A stretch of DNA of 64,000 nt from an uncultured Collinsella sp. GTDB lineage: Bacteria; Actinomycetota; Coriobacteriia; Coriobacteriales; Coriobacteriaceae. The first letter of the stretch is position 1. Every line of letters starts with the position of its first letter. The DNA lies in NCBI GenBank assembly GCA_958443615.1, contig CAUCLI010000009.1, positions 1-64,000 on the forward strand, written 5' to 3'. The notes under the pieces were generated by a model. The model searched no databases. It was not told the origin of the DNA and saw nothing but the letters and a program-made list of their open reading frames with translations. The position numbers were made by a program, and so were the translations under genes. Positions 17,367 to 25,561 of the stretch are shown here, in pieces.

Positions 17367-17495
17367 CTACTGGATGCTTCTGCAAGCAATCAACGCCATA
17401 ACCTTATCAGCATTTTGAACCAGCCTATATGCATCGGTGAGATTGCCCTTCGCATAAGCGAGGGCGGTGCCCCTGGCAATTGAAGTCGATTTCAT
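17367..17495 (-). CDS. Possible 42-aa small ORF
   Basis: On the minus strand an ATG at 17495 opens a 42-residue frame (starting MKSTSIARGTALAYAKGN) ending at 17367. It lies in the 275-nt gap upstream of mntA-hepT. No clear RBS precedes it and I recognise no family. It may be a remnant of a longer gene or spurious. The remainder of 17312-17586 shows nothing else. Confidence 0.3.
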   Translation of the reverse strand: MKSTSIARGTALAYAKGNLTDAYRLVQNADKVMALIACRSIQ

Positions 17496-17586
17496 GATGC
17501 ACATATCTTAGCGCTAAGAGCAAACAGATGCTCACATGCCATCGCCGGTCGATTGGACTCCTGTGCACTGTCACGCGCATAGGGCG

Positions 17587-18879
17587 TTACGACCTCAACT
17601 CACGCACAACAGCAGAAAGCACCCGTCGCATTTTGGAACCACGCGGCAACAGAGCGTTAAGCACCCTGCGCGGAAAGACCGACTCGCGCGCCATTTTGAT
17701 TTCGAGTCGCTCACGAACCTCTCGATCCCGTGCGGTGCGATGGTCATCGATCTGGCGCAGAAGCTCGATAAGAATCGAAGTCTTTTCGTCATGGCGGAAG
17801 GCTACATCCGAAGCCTCCATCAGCGGCTCGAACACCGAGCGCCATCGGATGAGGGTCATGTCGTCAAGACGCGAGCAATCCTCGAGTACCCATCGCGCTC
17901 GACCCATAAGCGGGGCGACCAGAGCATGCAGCACGGATCCGACACCCCATGTGTCAACCAGAGCCGGAATCACATCAAGTTGATCGCCAAGAGACAGCCT
18001 AGTCACCCATTCATTCGAAATCGTGAGGAGACATCTCTCTTCCAGCCAGCAGGCATATCGAGCCAGTGAATCCATGCAGGAGTCGCTCACATATGCCTGA
18101 ACGCACTCAACGAGCACCTTGATCTCGCGCTGACGTTGCTCAAATGAGTCACGCGACATGGACCCATAGCCAGATCGTCCTGCCCCAAAATAATACTTGA
18201 GCATATGAATATCGGTGCAGTTGATCAATCGCCTTGCCCTCGATGCGAGAACGAAGAATTCATAGGCGTCTTCCATGTATCCAAGACGCTCAGACACCAT
18301 CGTTTTCCAAGCCGCCCTACAGAAATCCCCGTTGTAGGCACATACCGTGACGCTCCACGTATCCTGTTGTTCGCAGTCGTCGCTAAACGATCGAGCGAGT
18401 ATATCAGCGCCCTCCGACACTCCGCGAGAAGCATTAAAGACAGAAGCCGTTGACGCCGCAGATGCTTTATTTTTATCACCGCACGCGACAACATCGATTC
18501 CGAAACGGTATATATCCGCTTCATGCGATTGCATAAACGGCAGCGCGACATCACAAAATACAGCGCTGACCTCATCGTCGCCATCCACGAAATACACGTA
18601 GCGACCACTTGAAAGTTCAACGCCTGTTCGCCGCGCCAGATGAGGACCCTCGTTACGGCACTTGCTTATCACGCGAAAACGAGGGTCGTCTTCAACAGCG
18701 GAATTAATGGCTGTCAGAGTCCCATCGCTGCTCGCATCATCGACAACAATCACTTCAGACACTGTTGACAGTTGTGCCCGCAGACCGCATAGACACCGCG
18801 CAATCGAATCCTCGACATTGTAGGCAATGACAACAAAGGAGAGCAGCGGAACGGCATTCACTCGAGGCGGCGTCTTCAT
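17587..18879 (-). CDS. GT2 family glycosyltransferase
   Basis: A 430-aa GT2 enzyme with LLSFVVIAYNVEDSI, VIVVDDASSDGT, CRNEGPHLARRTGVEL and the metal site FVDGDDE, plus a C-terminal helical region of about 200 residues with several Arg-rich stretches. It begins 25 nt after the wzt stop on the same strand, with GAGAGGGG before the ATG, so it is the last gene of the rmlA-wzm-wzt run. Lower GC than the rml genes. Sugar specificity unknown. Confidence 0.87.
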   Translation of the reverse strand: MKTPPRVNAVPLLSFVVIAYNVEDSIARCLCGLRAQLSTVSEVIVVDDASSDGTLTAINSAVEDDPRFRVISKCRNEGPHLARRTGVELSSGRYVYFVDGDDEVSAVFCDVALPFMQSHEADIYRFGIDVVACGDKNKASAASTASVFNASRGVSEGADILARSFSDDCEQQDTWSVTVCAYNGDFCRAAWKTMVSERLGYMEDAYEFFVLASRARRLINCTDIHMLKYYFGAGRSGYGSMSRDSFEQRQREIKVLVECVQAYVSDSCMDSLARYACWLEERCLLTISNEWVTRLSLGDQLDVIPALVDTWGVGSVLHALVAPLMGRARWVLEDCSRLDDMTLIRWRSVFEPLMEASDVAFRHDEKTSILIELLRQIDDHRTARDREVRERLEIKMARESVFPRRVLNALLPRGSKMRRVLSAVVRELRS

Positions 18880-18904
18880 ATGGCGCGGAACCCCTCTCTC
18901 GCTT

Positions 18905-20134
18905 CTAATAATCCAAACCCAAATAATCCGCCTTGAGAGCGACCTCGCTTAACAGGGCATAATTGTTCTGTCTGTCGGTACGAATGGCAAAGAAACAGCT
19001 GTTCTGCTCGTTGGTGAAGGCAAGCATCTCAGTCTCCTCATCTTCCGTTGTCGATGAGTCAACGCGGACCGTGGCGAACAACTTGTATTGTCCGCTGTTA
19101 AACATGGAAACGGGAAGGGAAATCCGAAGCCTATGGCGACCGGGCGTTTTTATTGGAATACTGCCAGAATCGAACGGAATACCTCCGCGCTGCGTGTCAT
19201 TAAGGCAGAATGCAAGGTAAAAAGGTCTAGAGCCGCGATAATCGTATTCAATATCAAAAACAAACGGCTCCTGTCCCGTTATGAGGAGTTCAGACACGGG
19301 ATTGATGCGCAAGAATGGGACCTCTTCGTTAAGGCCTAAAGCAAGCTCATTGCCGTGACCGCCGCCCTTCTCCTCCCGCTTAAGATTTTCAAGCGTGTAA
19401 CGATCGGCCACATCGTCTTTGTCTCCGGAGACGACAATCTCACCGTCTTTGATGAGGATTGCCTTGTTGCAGTATTTCTTCACGGCATCCATGCTGTGGG
19501 TAACGAGGATGACCGTTTTGCTGGGATCCTGCTTGATCCGAGCAAAAAAGCTATCGCACTTGCGCTGGAACGCCTCGTCACCCACGGCCAGCACCTCATC
19601 AAGCACGAGGATGTCGCCGCGCGCCTGAATGGCGACGGAGAATGCCAAACGGACCTGCATGCCGGAAGAATAATTCTTCAGCTTCTGGTCCATGAAATCC
19701 TCGAGTTCGGCGAACTCGACAATGTCGTCGTACATCTCGTCGATCTCAGCGCGGGAAAACCCAAGCAGAGCTCCGTTCAGATAGACGTTCTCGCGACCCG
19801 TGAGCTCGGGATTAAAGCCAACGCCGAGCTCGATAAAGGGCACGAGCTTGCCATCGACCGTGATGGAGCCCCGCTCGGGAACGTAAATCTGGGAGATGAG
19901 CTTGAGAAGCGTCGACTTGCCGCTGCCGTTACGACCAACGATACCGAAGAAATCGCCCTGGTGAACCTCAAAAGAAACACCCTTGAGCACCTGCTGCTCT
20001 CGATAACCCTTGATACCCTTGGTCCAGTTGATGAGGAGCTGCTTGAGGCCGGAAGCCTGCTCGGTGGGAAGGCGAAAGGATTTCTCGACATTCTCGACCT
20101 TGAGCACAACTTTGCTGTTCTCCGTCGAAGCCAT
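18905..20134 (-). CDS. Polysaccharide ABC exporter ATPase with C-terminal binding domain (Wzt/RgpD-type)
   Basis: This 409-aa protein has an ABC ATPase domain (1-250): Walker A GRNGSGKST (67-75), signature YSSGMQVRLAF, Walker B ILVLDEVLAVGD and the VTHSMD H-loop. About 150 further residues form a beta-rich domain like the glycan-binding C-terminus of Wzt. Such ATPases export a finished lipid-linked glycan with a Wzm permease, here the immediate upstream gene. The start shares TAATG with the permease stop, so they are coupled. The extra domain implies recognition of a specific chain end before export. Confidence 0.92.
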   Translation of the reverse strand: MASTENSKVVLKVENVEKSFRLPTEQASGLKQLLINWTKGIKGYREQQVLKGVSFEVHQGDFFGIVGRNGSGKSTLLKLISQIYVPERGSITVDGKLVPFIELGVGFNPELTGRENVYLNGALLGFSRAEIDEMYDDIVEFAELEDFMDQKLKNYSSGMQVRLAFSVAIQARGDILVLDEVLAVGDEAFQRKCDSFFARIKQDPSKTVILVTHSMDAVKKYCNKAILIKDGEIVVSGDKDDVADRYTLENLKREEKGGGHGNELALGLNEEVPFLRINPVSELLITGQEPFVFDIEYDYRGSRPFYLAFCLNDTQRGGIPFDSGSIPIKTPGRHRLRISLPVSMFNSGQYKLFATVRVDSSTTEDEETEMLAFTNEQNSCFFAIRTDRQNNYALLSEVALKADYLGLDY

Positions 20135-21000
20135 TACATCACCTCCGCGAACTTAGGGCTGTATTTCCTAAAAACATGGATACCCCAAAGAAGTAAGATG
20201 AAGGTCAAAGCAACGGGGATCATCTGGAAAAAGATATTGTCTGAGAGCGTCCAGATCGTCGGGGTCGTGGCCGGCGCAATAAGGTTGTGACGAATGTCCT
20301 GGATGATCTGAGCAGCGGGATTGAGCAACATCAACTTCTCGACCAAAAGACCGACACCGGGGGCGACTTCCCCCAGCTTCTGCTCGACCATAGAGAGCGG
20401 GTAGATGATCGGCGTCGCGTAGAACAGGCCTTGGAGCACGACCTCCCAGATGTGCTGGGCATCACGGAAATAGACGTTGAGGGTAGACAGCAGCAGCGCC
20501 ACCCCGAGGGAAAGCAAGTAGAGCTGCACCAAGTTGATCGGAAGCCAAAACACGTTAACGGTAAACTGCACGCCCGACAAAATACAGGCGACAATCACGA
20601 CACCAAGGTTGATCGACATGCAGATGAGCGCATTGATCGTCGCAGAGACGGCGATGATGTACTTGGGAAAGTTGATTTTCCTCAGCAGGTCACCGCGTGT
20701 AGTAATGGAGCAGAGGCCCATCGTAGTGGACTCGGTGAAGAAGTTCCACATGCTGATACCGAGTAGCAGTACCAGTGGAAAGGTGTCGGTGCCGTCGGAA
20801 AAACGAAGGAACTTTACAAACACGACGTACATGACGCAAAAGAGCATCAAAGGCTTGAGAACAGACCACGCGATACCCAGGAAAGACCCCTGGTAGCGCA
20901 ACAGGAAGTCGGTTTTCACAAGCTCCCTCAAGATGATAAAGGACTCGCGGTAGCGTTCTTTCAATTTGGTAAACAAAAGATATCCGATCTGACGAACCAA
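20134..21000 (-). CDS. Polysaccharide ABC exporter permease (Wzm/RgpC/TagG-type)
   Basis: The 288-aa protein has six hydrophobic segments and the family's N-terminal block ILRELVKTDFLLRYQGSFLG before the first helix; it is the ABC-2 permease partner of the following ATPase. I place the start at a TTG (21000), 8 nt after the rmlA stop, giving MVRQIGYLLFTKLKERY. No ATG fits, and the longer open frame to 21363 only shadows rmlA. The start is the least certain part. The last codons overlap the Wzt start (TAATG). Confidence 0.88.
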   Translation of the reverse strand: MVRQIGYLLFTKLKERYRESFIILRELVKTDFLLRYQGSFLGIAWSVLKPLMLFCVMYVVFVKFLRFSDGTDTFPLVLLLGISMWNFFTESTTMGLCSITTRGDLLRKINFPKYIIAVSATINALICMSINLGVVIVACILSGVQFTVNVFWLPINLVQLYLLSLGVALLLSTLNVYFRDAQHIWEVVLQGLFYATPIIYPLSMVEQKLGEVAPGVGLLVEKLMLLNPAAQIIQDIRHNLIAPATTPTIWTLSDNIFFQMIPVALTFILLLWGIHVFRKYSPKFAEVM

Positions 21001-21008
21001 ACGCCTGA

Positions 21009-21911
21009 TTAGTGTTGGGCGCTCTGGTTGACGAACTCGCCGGCGGCGACGCGCTTGAGGTGCTTCCCATACTCGGACTTGCCGTAGCGCTCGGCGCAGG
21101 CCGAGAGCGTCTCGCGGTCGATCCAGCCGTTCTCGTAGGCGATCTCCTCCAGCACGGACACGGGCATGTCCTGGGAGCGCTCCACGGCGCGGACGAACTC
21201 GCCCGCCTCGTAGAGGGACTCCATGGTGCCGGTGTCGAGCCACGCGTAGCCGCGCCCGAGCGTCACGACGGAGAGCAGCCCGTCCTCCAGGTACATGCGG
21301 TTGAGGTCGGTGATCTCGAGCTCGCCGCGAGCGGAGGGGACGACCTCCTTGGCGCGCCCGCACACATCGCCCGGGTAGAAGTACAGGCCGGTGACGGCGT
21401 AGGCGCTCTTGGGCTGCTCGGGCTTCTCCTCGATGGAGACGGCGTTGAAGTCGTCGTCGAACTCCACGACGCCGAAGCGCTCGGGGTCGTCGACGTGGTA
21501 GCCGAACACGGTGGCGAGCCCCCTCGTCTCGGCGTTCTCCACCGCGCGGCGCAGGTGGCGGCCCAGGCCGTTGCCGTAGAAGATGTTGTCGCCGAGGACG
21601 AGCGCGCAGGGCTCCCCTCCCGCGAACTCCTCGCCGATGACGAAGGCCTGGGCGAGGCCGTCGGGGCTGGGCTGGACGGCGTAGGAGAGGTTCACGCCGT
21701 AGTCCGACCCGTCGCGGAGCAAGCGCTCGAAGTTGGGCAGGTCGGACGGGGTGGAGATGATCAGGATGTCGCGGATGCCCGCCATCATGAGGACGGACAG
21801 CGGGTAGTAGATCATCGGCTTGTCGTAGACCGGCAGCAGTTGCTTGCTGGTGACGGTGGTCAGCGGGTACAGGCGGGTGCCGGACCCGCCGGCGAGGATG
21901 ATGCCCTTCAT
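21009..21911 (-). CDS. rfbA: Glucose-1-phosphate thymidylyltransferase
   Basis: RmlA (300 aa) makes dTDP-glucose, the first step to dTDP-L-rhamnose. The N-terminal GGSGTRLYPLT nucleotide loop, KPMIYYPLS, the GDNIFYG metal site and the EEKP motif are all present. AAGGAG precedes the ATG at good spacing. It heads the rmlA-wzm-wzt-GT2 run. Its base composition is much more GC-rich than the genes on both sides, like rmlB and rmlCD, suggesting that one native rhamnose set was split by incoming glycan genes. Confidence 0.96.
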   Translation of the reverse strand: MKGIILAGGSGTRLYPLTTVTSKQLLPVYDKPMIYYPLSVLMMAGIRDILIISTPSDLPNFERLLRDGSDYGVNLSYAVQPSPDGLAQAFVIGEEFAGGEPCALVLGDNIFYGNGLGRHLRRAVENAETRGLATVFGYHVDDPERFGVVEFDDDFNAVSIEEKPEQPKSAYAVTGLYFYPGDVCGRAKEVVPSARGELEITDLNRMYLEDGLLSVVTLGRGYAWLDTGTMESLYEAGEFVRAVERSQDMPVSVLEEIAYENGWIDRETLSACAERYGKSEYGKHLKRVAAGEFVNQSAQH

Positions 21912-21960
21912 GGATAAAGCTCCTTAAGTATGGTCACGTCTGAACTATCTTAACGCCGAA

Positions 21961-21984
21961 CGCCCGAAGGACGAACCTCGGGCG
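21961..21984 (-). terminator. Hairpin between GT2 gene and rmlA
   Basis: CGCCCGA (21961-21967) pairs with TCGGGCG (21978-21984) in the 113-nt gap. No T-tract follows on the minus strand, so it may be a weak terminator, an attenuator or an mRNA processing site. Confidence 0.3.
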
Positions 21985-22024
21985 CTTGACTTTAGATAAG
22001 CTGCATAGCCATGAAGTTAGAAAG

Positions 22025-24439
22025 CTACTTCAGCAGCGGGACCTCGGGATAGTAGCCCACTGTTGCGGCAGGACGATGATAAGGATCACCGCAGACATAA
22101 TACTTGCTCCAAGCAGAGCGCAACTTCCCCTGCTCGCCGATGAATCGCATCATGTTTTTACCTACGGCATCAGAACCACGGCTAAAGGATTCGTGATGAT
22201 ACAGAAGGGCATCCGGAGTATAGACAACCAATTTGTCCAGTTCACGTACCCGCAAGCAGTAGTCCACGTCGTTGAACGCAACTACAAATTCCTCATTCAG
22301 CCCGCCAAGTTCATCGAAGACAGACCTCTTGGTCATCAGGCACGCACCGGTAACGGCGCTTAAATCCTGCACCAACGAAGCCCTGCGCATGTATCCGGGG
22401 TCGTCGCGATCAAGATTCCAGAAAGCATGTCCGGGGCTCGCCTCCTCTGCAATGCTCTGGCACTTGACCATAATCACGCCGGCGTGCTGCACCGTGTCGT
22501 CTGGATAAAGGAGCTTGGCGCCCACCACTCCAACTTCGGGCCGCTGGCAAATGGCAAGCATCGATTCAAGCCATTTGGGCTCAATCACCTCGACATCGTT
22601 ATTGAGCAGCAAGATAAAATCGCCCTTGGCGTCGCGCGCACCGAAGTTATTGATGGCCGAATAATTGAACTCGCCCCGCCATGTAACAACACGAATATTG
22701 TTGTATTGAGCGACAGCCTGCTCATAATATGCGAAGGTCTCCTCCTCCACGCTGTTATTCTCGATGATGATGATCTCGAAGTTGCGGTAGCTCGTGAGGT
22801 CTTCGACTGAGTCGATGCAACGCTTCAGGACTTTCACACTGTCCTTATTCGGAATCAGAATGCTGACCAGCGGATCGCCCACGACCTCATAGGTAACATG
22901 ATAGAAGCAAGCATTATCGGTCAGCTCAGCCGTCGCAGCTATCCCGCAACGATCAAGATGCTCTTGCAGGGCTCGCCTACCGGCATCATCTGCATATCCT
23001 TTGTTGCCGGCACTTTTGGCAGTCGAGGTATCGCTGATTCTCCAGTGATACAGGACATCAGGAATATGGACGATGTTCGTGGTGCGCTCAACAAGACGGA
23101 GAAGGAAATCGTAGTCCTGCGCCCCATCAAACGCAGAGCGCAGCATGAGCTCCTTGGCAAAGGCCGCCCTAACCGCCAAGAGATGCGTAATGTAGTTATG
23201 GCAGCGAAGAAGATCTAGATTGAAGTCCGACTTGAAATGAGGCGCAACAAACTCCCCTTCCTCGTTCAAGAAGTCCTCGTCGCAATACAGGGCGTCAATT
23301 GAGCCATCCTCGTCAATCGCCTCTGCGTAGTAATAGAGCGCAAGGGGATCCAACAGGTCATCGTGATCAAAAAACACAACATATTCGCCCGAAGCGGCCT
23401 CGATACCGACATTCGTGTTGTCGGAAATGCCATTGTTTCCCTCGAGCTCGATGACGCGCACGCGGCTATCAGCAATCTTTGTAAGGGCATCCTGCAACGT
23501 AGCATCCTCAGGACTGGCGTTGAGGAGAATAAGTTCCCAATTCTGATAGACCTGATCGATAACAGATCCGACCATACCGGTCAAATAGTCAACAGGGGTT
23601 CGATACAGTGGGACAATAACGCTGAACTTAGGACCGACAAGGTCCACGAACTCCTCGCGACTGATTCCGGACAGGAATCGACCGCGCGCAATGGTTCGAC
23701 TCTTGTATTCAGGACCTCCGGCGCAACGGTACATAGACGGCGAGAGAGTGGCCAAGTAATGAGCACGGGCAGCCGGGTCAAGACATAGGAAGCCAGAGCG
23801 ATTCCCTATCTGGCTGTCCGCCACGACACAGTACGTTTTGCCGTCATCCGGAACTCGCACCGTGAAGGGCACCTCACGACGCAATCCGCCCATCACCGTC
23901 ACATCCGCTGGATTGCCAACGCGCAGGGAAGGACAGCCGACGGCCATGCCATTGCCATCGATCACGCGAAGCAAAGCAAAGTCCTCAGATGGCAAGCAGA
24001 TTTGGCCCTTAAGAATAAGCTCGCCCTTTTGAGGGGCTGGGATAAGAGCTTTGGGAGCTAGATGGATCTGATCCGTATAAGTCGACCTATCGATATCTCG
24101 CATAGAATGAGCACGATCATTTGCGAATCTGTAGTTAAAGCGAGAGGCCCACTTGATTGCGAAGCGAGAAAACATCTTCCGGGCACGGCGCAGCTCCGAG
24201 CCGCGCTCATCGTACTGGCGCATCTCGACCGACACACGCTTGGTATCGAGCAGCGGAACGACGGCGACATAGCGACATGCGCCACGAGCATCCGTCTCCA
24301 TATAATACGCCTCAATAGGAAGCTCAACACCCTCTTCGGAATGAGAGAAAAAACGAACGTCGCTCGTCCGATCGTGCATCTCGAACTCAACAGCAAGATA
24401 CGCGACCCCTTGGCCCCTACATATTCCCGTGCAACGCAT
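22025..24439 (-). CDS. Large glycosyltransferase with two GT2 domains
   Basis: An 804-aa protein with the same architecture as the gene at 9124-11556. It has a beta-rich N-terminal 270 residues, a first GT2 module from FSVIVPLYRTPVDYL (about 272) with FFDHDDLLDP, and a second from VSILIPNKDSVKVL with LLLNNDVEV and VAFNDVDYCLRVREL. The two paralogues differ clearly in sequence and GC content, so this is not a recent duplication. AAAGGG precedes the ATG. It probably extends a rhamnose-containing chain exported by the adjacent Wzm/Wzt pair; this is inferred from context. Confidence 0.85.
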   Translation of the reverse strand: MRCTGICRGQGVAYLAVEFEMHDRTSDVRFFSHSEEGVELPIEAYYMETDARGACRYVAVVPLLDTKRVSVEMRQYDERGSELRRARKMFSRFAIKWASRFNYRFANDRAHSMRDIDRSTYTDQIHLAPKALIPAPQKGELILKGQICLPSEDFALLRVIDGNGMAVGCPSLRVGNPADVTVMGGLRREVPFTVRVPDDGKTYCVVADSQIGNRSGFLCLDPAARAHYLATLSPSMYRCAGGPEYKSRTIARGRFLSGISREEFVDLVGPKFSVIVPLYRTPVDYLTGMVGSVIDQVYQNWELILLNASPEDATLQDALTKIADSRVRVIELEGNNGISDNTNVGIEAASGEYVVFFDHDDLLDPLALYYYAEAIDEDGSIDALYCDEDFLNEEGEFVAPHFKSDFNLDLLRCHNYITHLLAVRAAFAKELMLRSAFDGAQDYDFLLRLVERTTNIVHIPDVLYHWRISDTSTAKSAGNKGYADDAGRRALQEHLDRCGIAATAELTDNACFYHVTYEVVGDPLVSILIPNKDSVKVLKRCIDSVEDLTSYRNFEIIIIENNSVEEETFAYYEQAVAQYNNIRVVTWRGEFNYSAINNFGARDAKGDFILLLNNDVEVIEPKWLESMLAICQRPEVGVVGAKLLYPDDTVQHAGVIMVKCQSIAEEASPGHAFWNLDRDDPGYMRRASLVQDLSAVTGACLMTKRSVFDELGGLNEEFVVAFNDVDYCLRVRELDKLVVYTPDALLYHHESFSRGSDAVGKNMMRFIGEQGKLRSAWSKYYVCGDPYHRPAATVGYYPEVPLLK

Positions 24440-24467
24440 AACAACCCTTTGCTAGAACAAGAAGGGA

Positions 24468-24482
24468 GGCCGCCTAGCGGCC
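24468..24482 (-). terminator. Short hairpin at the end of the glucosaminidase gene
   Basis: GGCCGC (24468-24473) and GCGGCC (24477-24482) form a tight stem overlapping the stop codon. On the minus strand it is followed by TCCCTTCTTGTTCT. A weak terminator is possible. Confidence 0.4.
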
Positions 24483-25514
24483 ACCCTGCAACATCGTATC
24501 GATCATCTTGGCGATGGACTCACCATACCCGTCCCCCGGGACCGCCCACTTGCCGTTTAAATCCTCAAGCAGCGGAGCACACCCACGTTTGACGAGGTCA
24601 AAGCGTGGGTCAACGCACGCCTGCGCAAGCGGGTCCGTCGAGGCGTACGCCTTGAGGTGCTGCACCTGGGCGCGAATGCCGGTTCGGACGTCCTTGAAGG
24701 AGGCGGCGTTGCCCGGGGCCGAGTTCACGGCGCCCAAACCGCAGAAGTTGCACTGCTCGGCCTTGACGGCCCCGCCGAAGCGCAGCCAGCCCGTCTCCTT
24801 CATCGCCTGTGCGAACACGACCTCGGCGCGAACACCCTCGGCCTTTGCCTCCTCCAGCACGATCGTACAGAAATCCTGCAGGGTCGGCGCGCCATAGTTC
24901 GTGTACACGCTGGCCGGGTACGTGGACTCGCCAACATTCTTGCGATAGTAGGCGGCCATCTGCTCCACGGAGGCTTGCGACACGCCCATGATGGGCGTAC
25001 GGCCCACGGGAACGGTGTCCTCCGCCACGCCATACCAGGCCACGCCCTCCTGCTTCCAGCCACGGCCGGCGAGCACCTGGTATTCGTTGTAATCCTTGGT
25101 GTAGTGGTGGTTCAGCGTGCCCTCATGGTAGAGCCGGTATACCGGCACGCCCTCCGCCTCATCGGAGTACCAGGCCACGCCCTCCTGCTTCCAGCCACGG
25201 CCGGCGAGCACCTGGTACTCGTTGTAGTCCTTGGTGTAGTGATGGTCACGCGTACCCTCGTGGTACAAACGGTACACTGGAACAGCGGAGGAATCGCGCG
25301 AATCCCACGCCACACCCTCCTGTTTCCAGCCACGACCGGCGAGCACCTGGTACTCGTTCGCATCCATGGTGTAGTGATGATCGAGAGTGCCTGGATGATA
25401 CAGGCGGTACACCGTCTTGATGGGTGCGGCAAACGCCGCCTGGCAAGGCGCCACAAGCAGTGCGACCGCTGCGGCTAGCGCCGCCATGCATGCGATAACG
25501 CGGTTCTTCCTCAT
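24474..25514 (-). CDS. Secreted glucosaminidase-type hydrolase with three wall/glycan-binding repeats
   Basis: A 346-aa exported protein. The start ATG at 25514 opens a classic signal peptide (MRKNRVIACMAALAAAVALL, cleavage after AFA). Three repeats of about 39 residues follow, each with YRLYHxGTxxHHYTxxxNEYQVL and GRGWKQEGVAW, similar to the DUF5648-type module of secreted proteins. The C-terminal half resembles the bacterial glucosaminidase (LytG/FlgJ-like) fold, with AEVVFAQAMKETGWL holding the likely catalytic Glu and FCGLGAVN. It would cleave glycan strands in the wall. The neighbour upstream carries the same repeats on an amidase. Confidence 0.85.
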   Translation of the reverse strand: MRKNRVIACMAALAAAVALLVAPCQAAFAAPIKTVYRLYHPGTLDHHYTMDANEYQVLAGRGWKQEGVAWDSRDSSAVPVYRLYHEGTRDHHYTKDYNEYQVLAGRGWKQEGVAWYSDEAEGVPVYRLYHEGTLNHHYTKDYNEYQVLAGRGWKQEGVAWYGVAEDTVPVGRTPIMGVSQASVEQMAAYYRKNVGESTYPASVYTNYGAPTLQDFCTIVLEEAKAEGVRAEVVFAQAMKETGWLRFGGAVKAEQCNFCGLGAVNSAPGNAASFKDVRTGIRAQVQHLKAYASTDPLAQACVDPRFDLVKRGCAPLLEDLNGKWAVPGDGYGESIAKMIDTMLQGGR

Positions 25515-25561
25515 GTAGGCTGTTTCCCCCATTCGCTCACTCAGCAGCTACGCAACGCCGT

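Noticed and set aside
17283..17483. Plus-strand 66-codon frame in the TA spacer
   Set aside because: No RBS, no recognisable sequence; overlaps a slightly better minus-strand small frame that is itself weak.
20134..21363. 409-aa permease starting inside rmlA
   Set aside because: The N-terminal ~120 residues are a frame shadow of rmlA (Arg/Ala-rich); the permease family starts near 21000.
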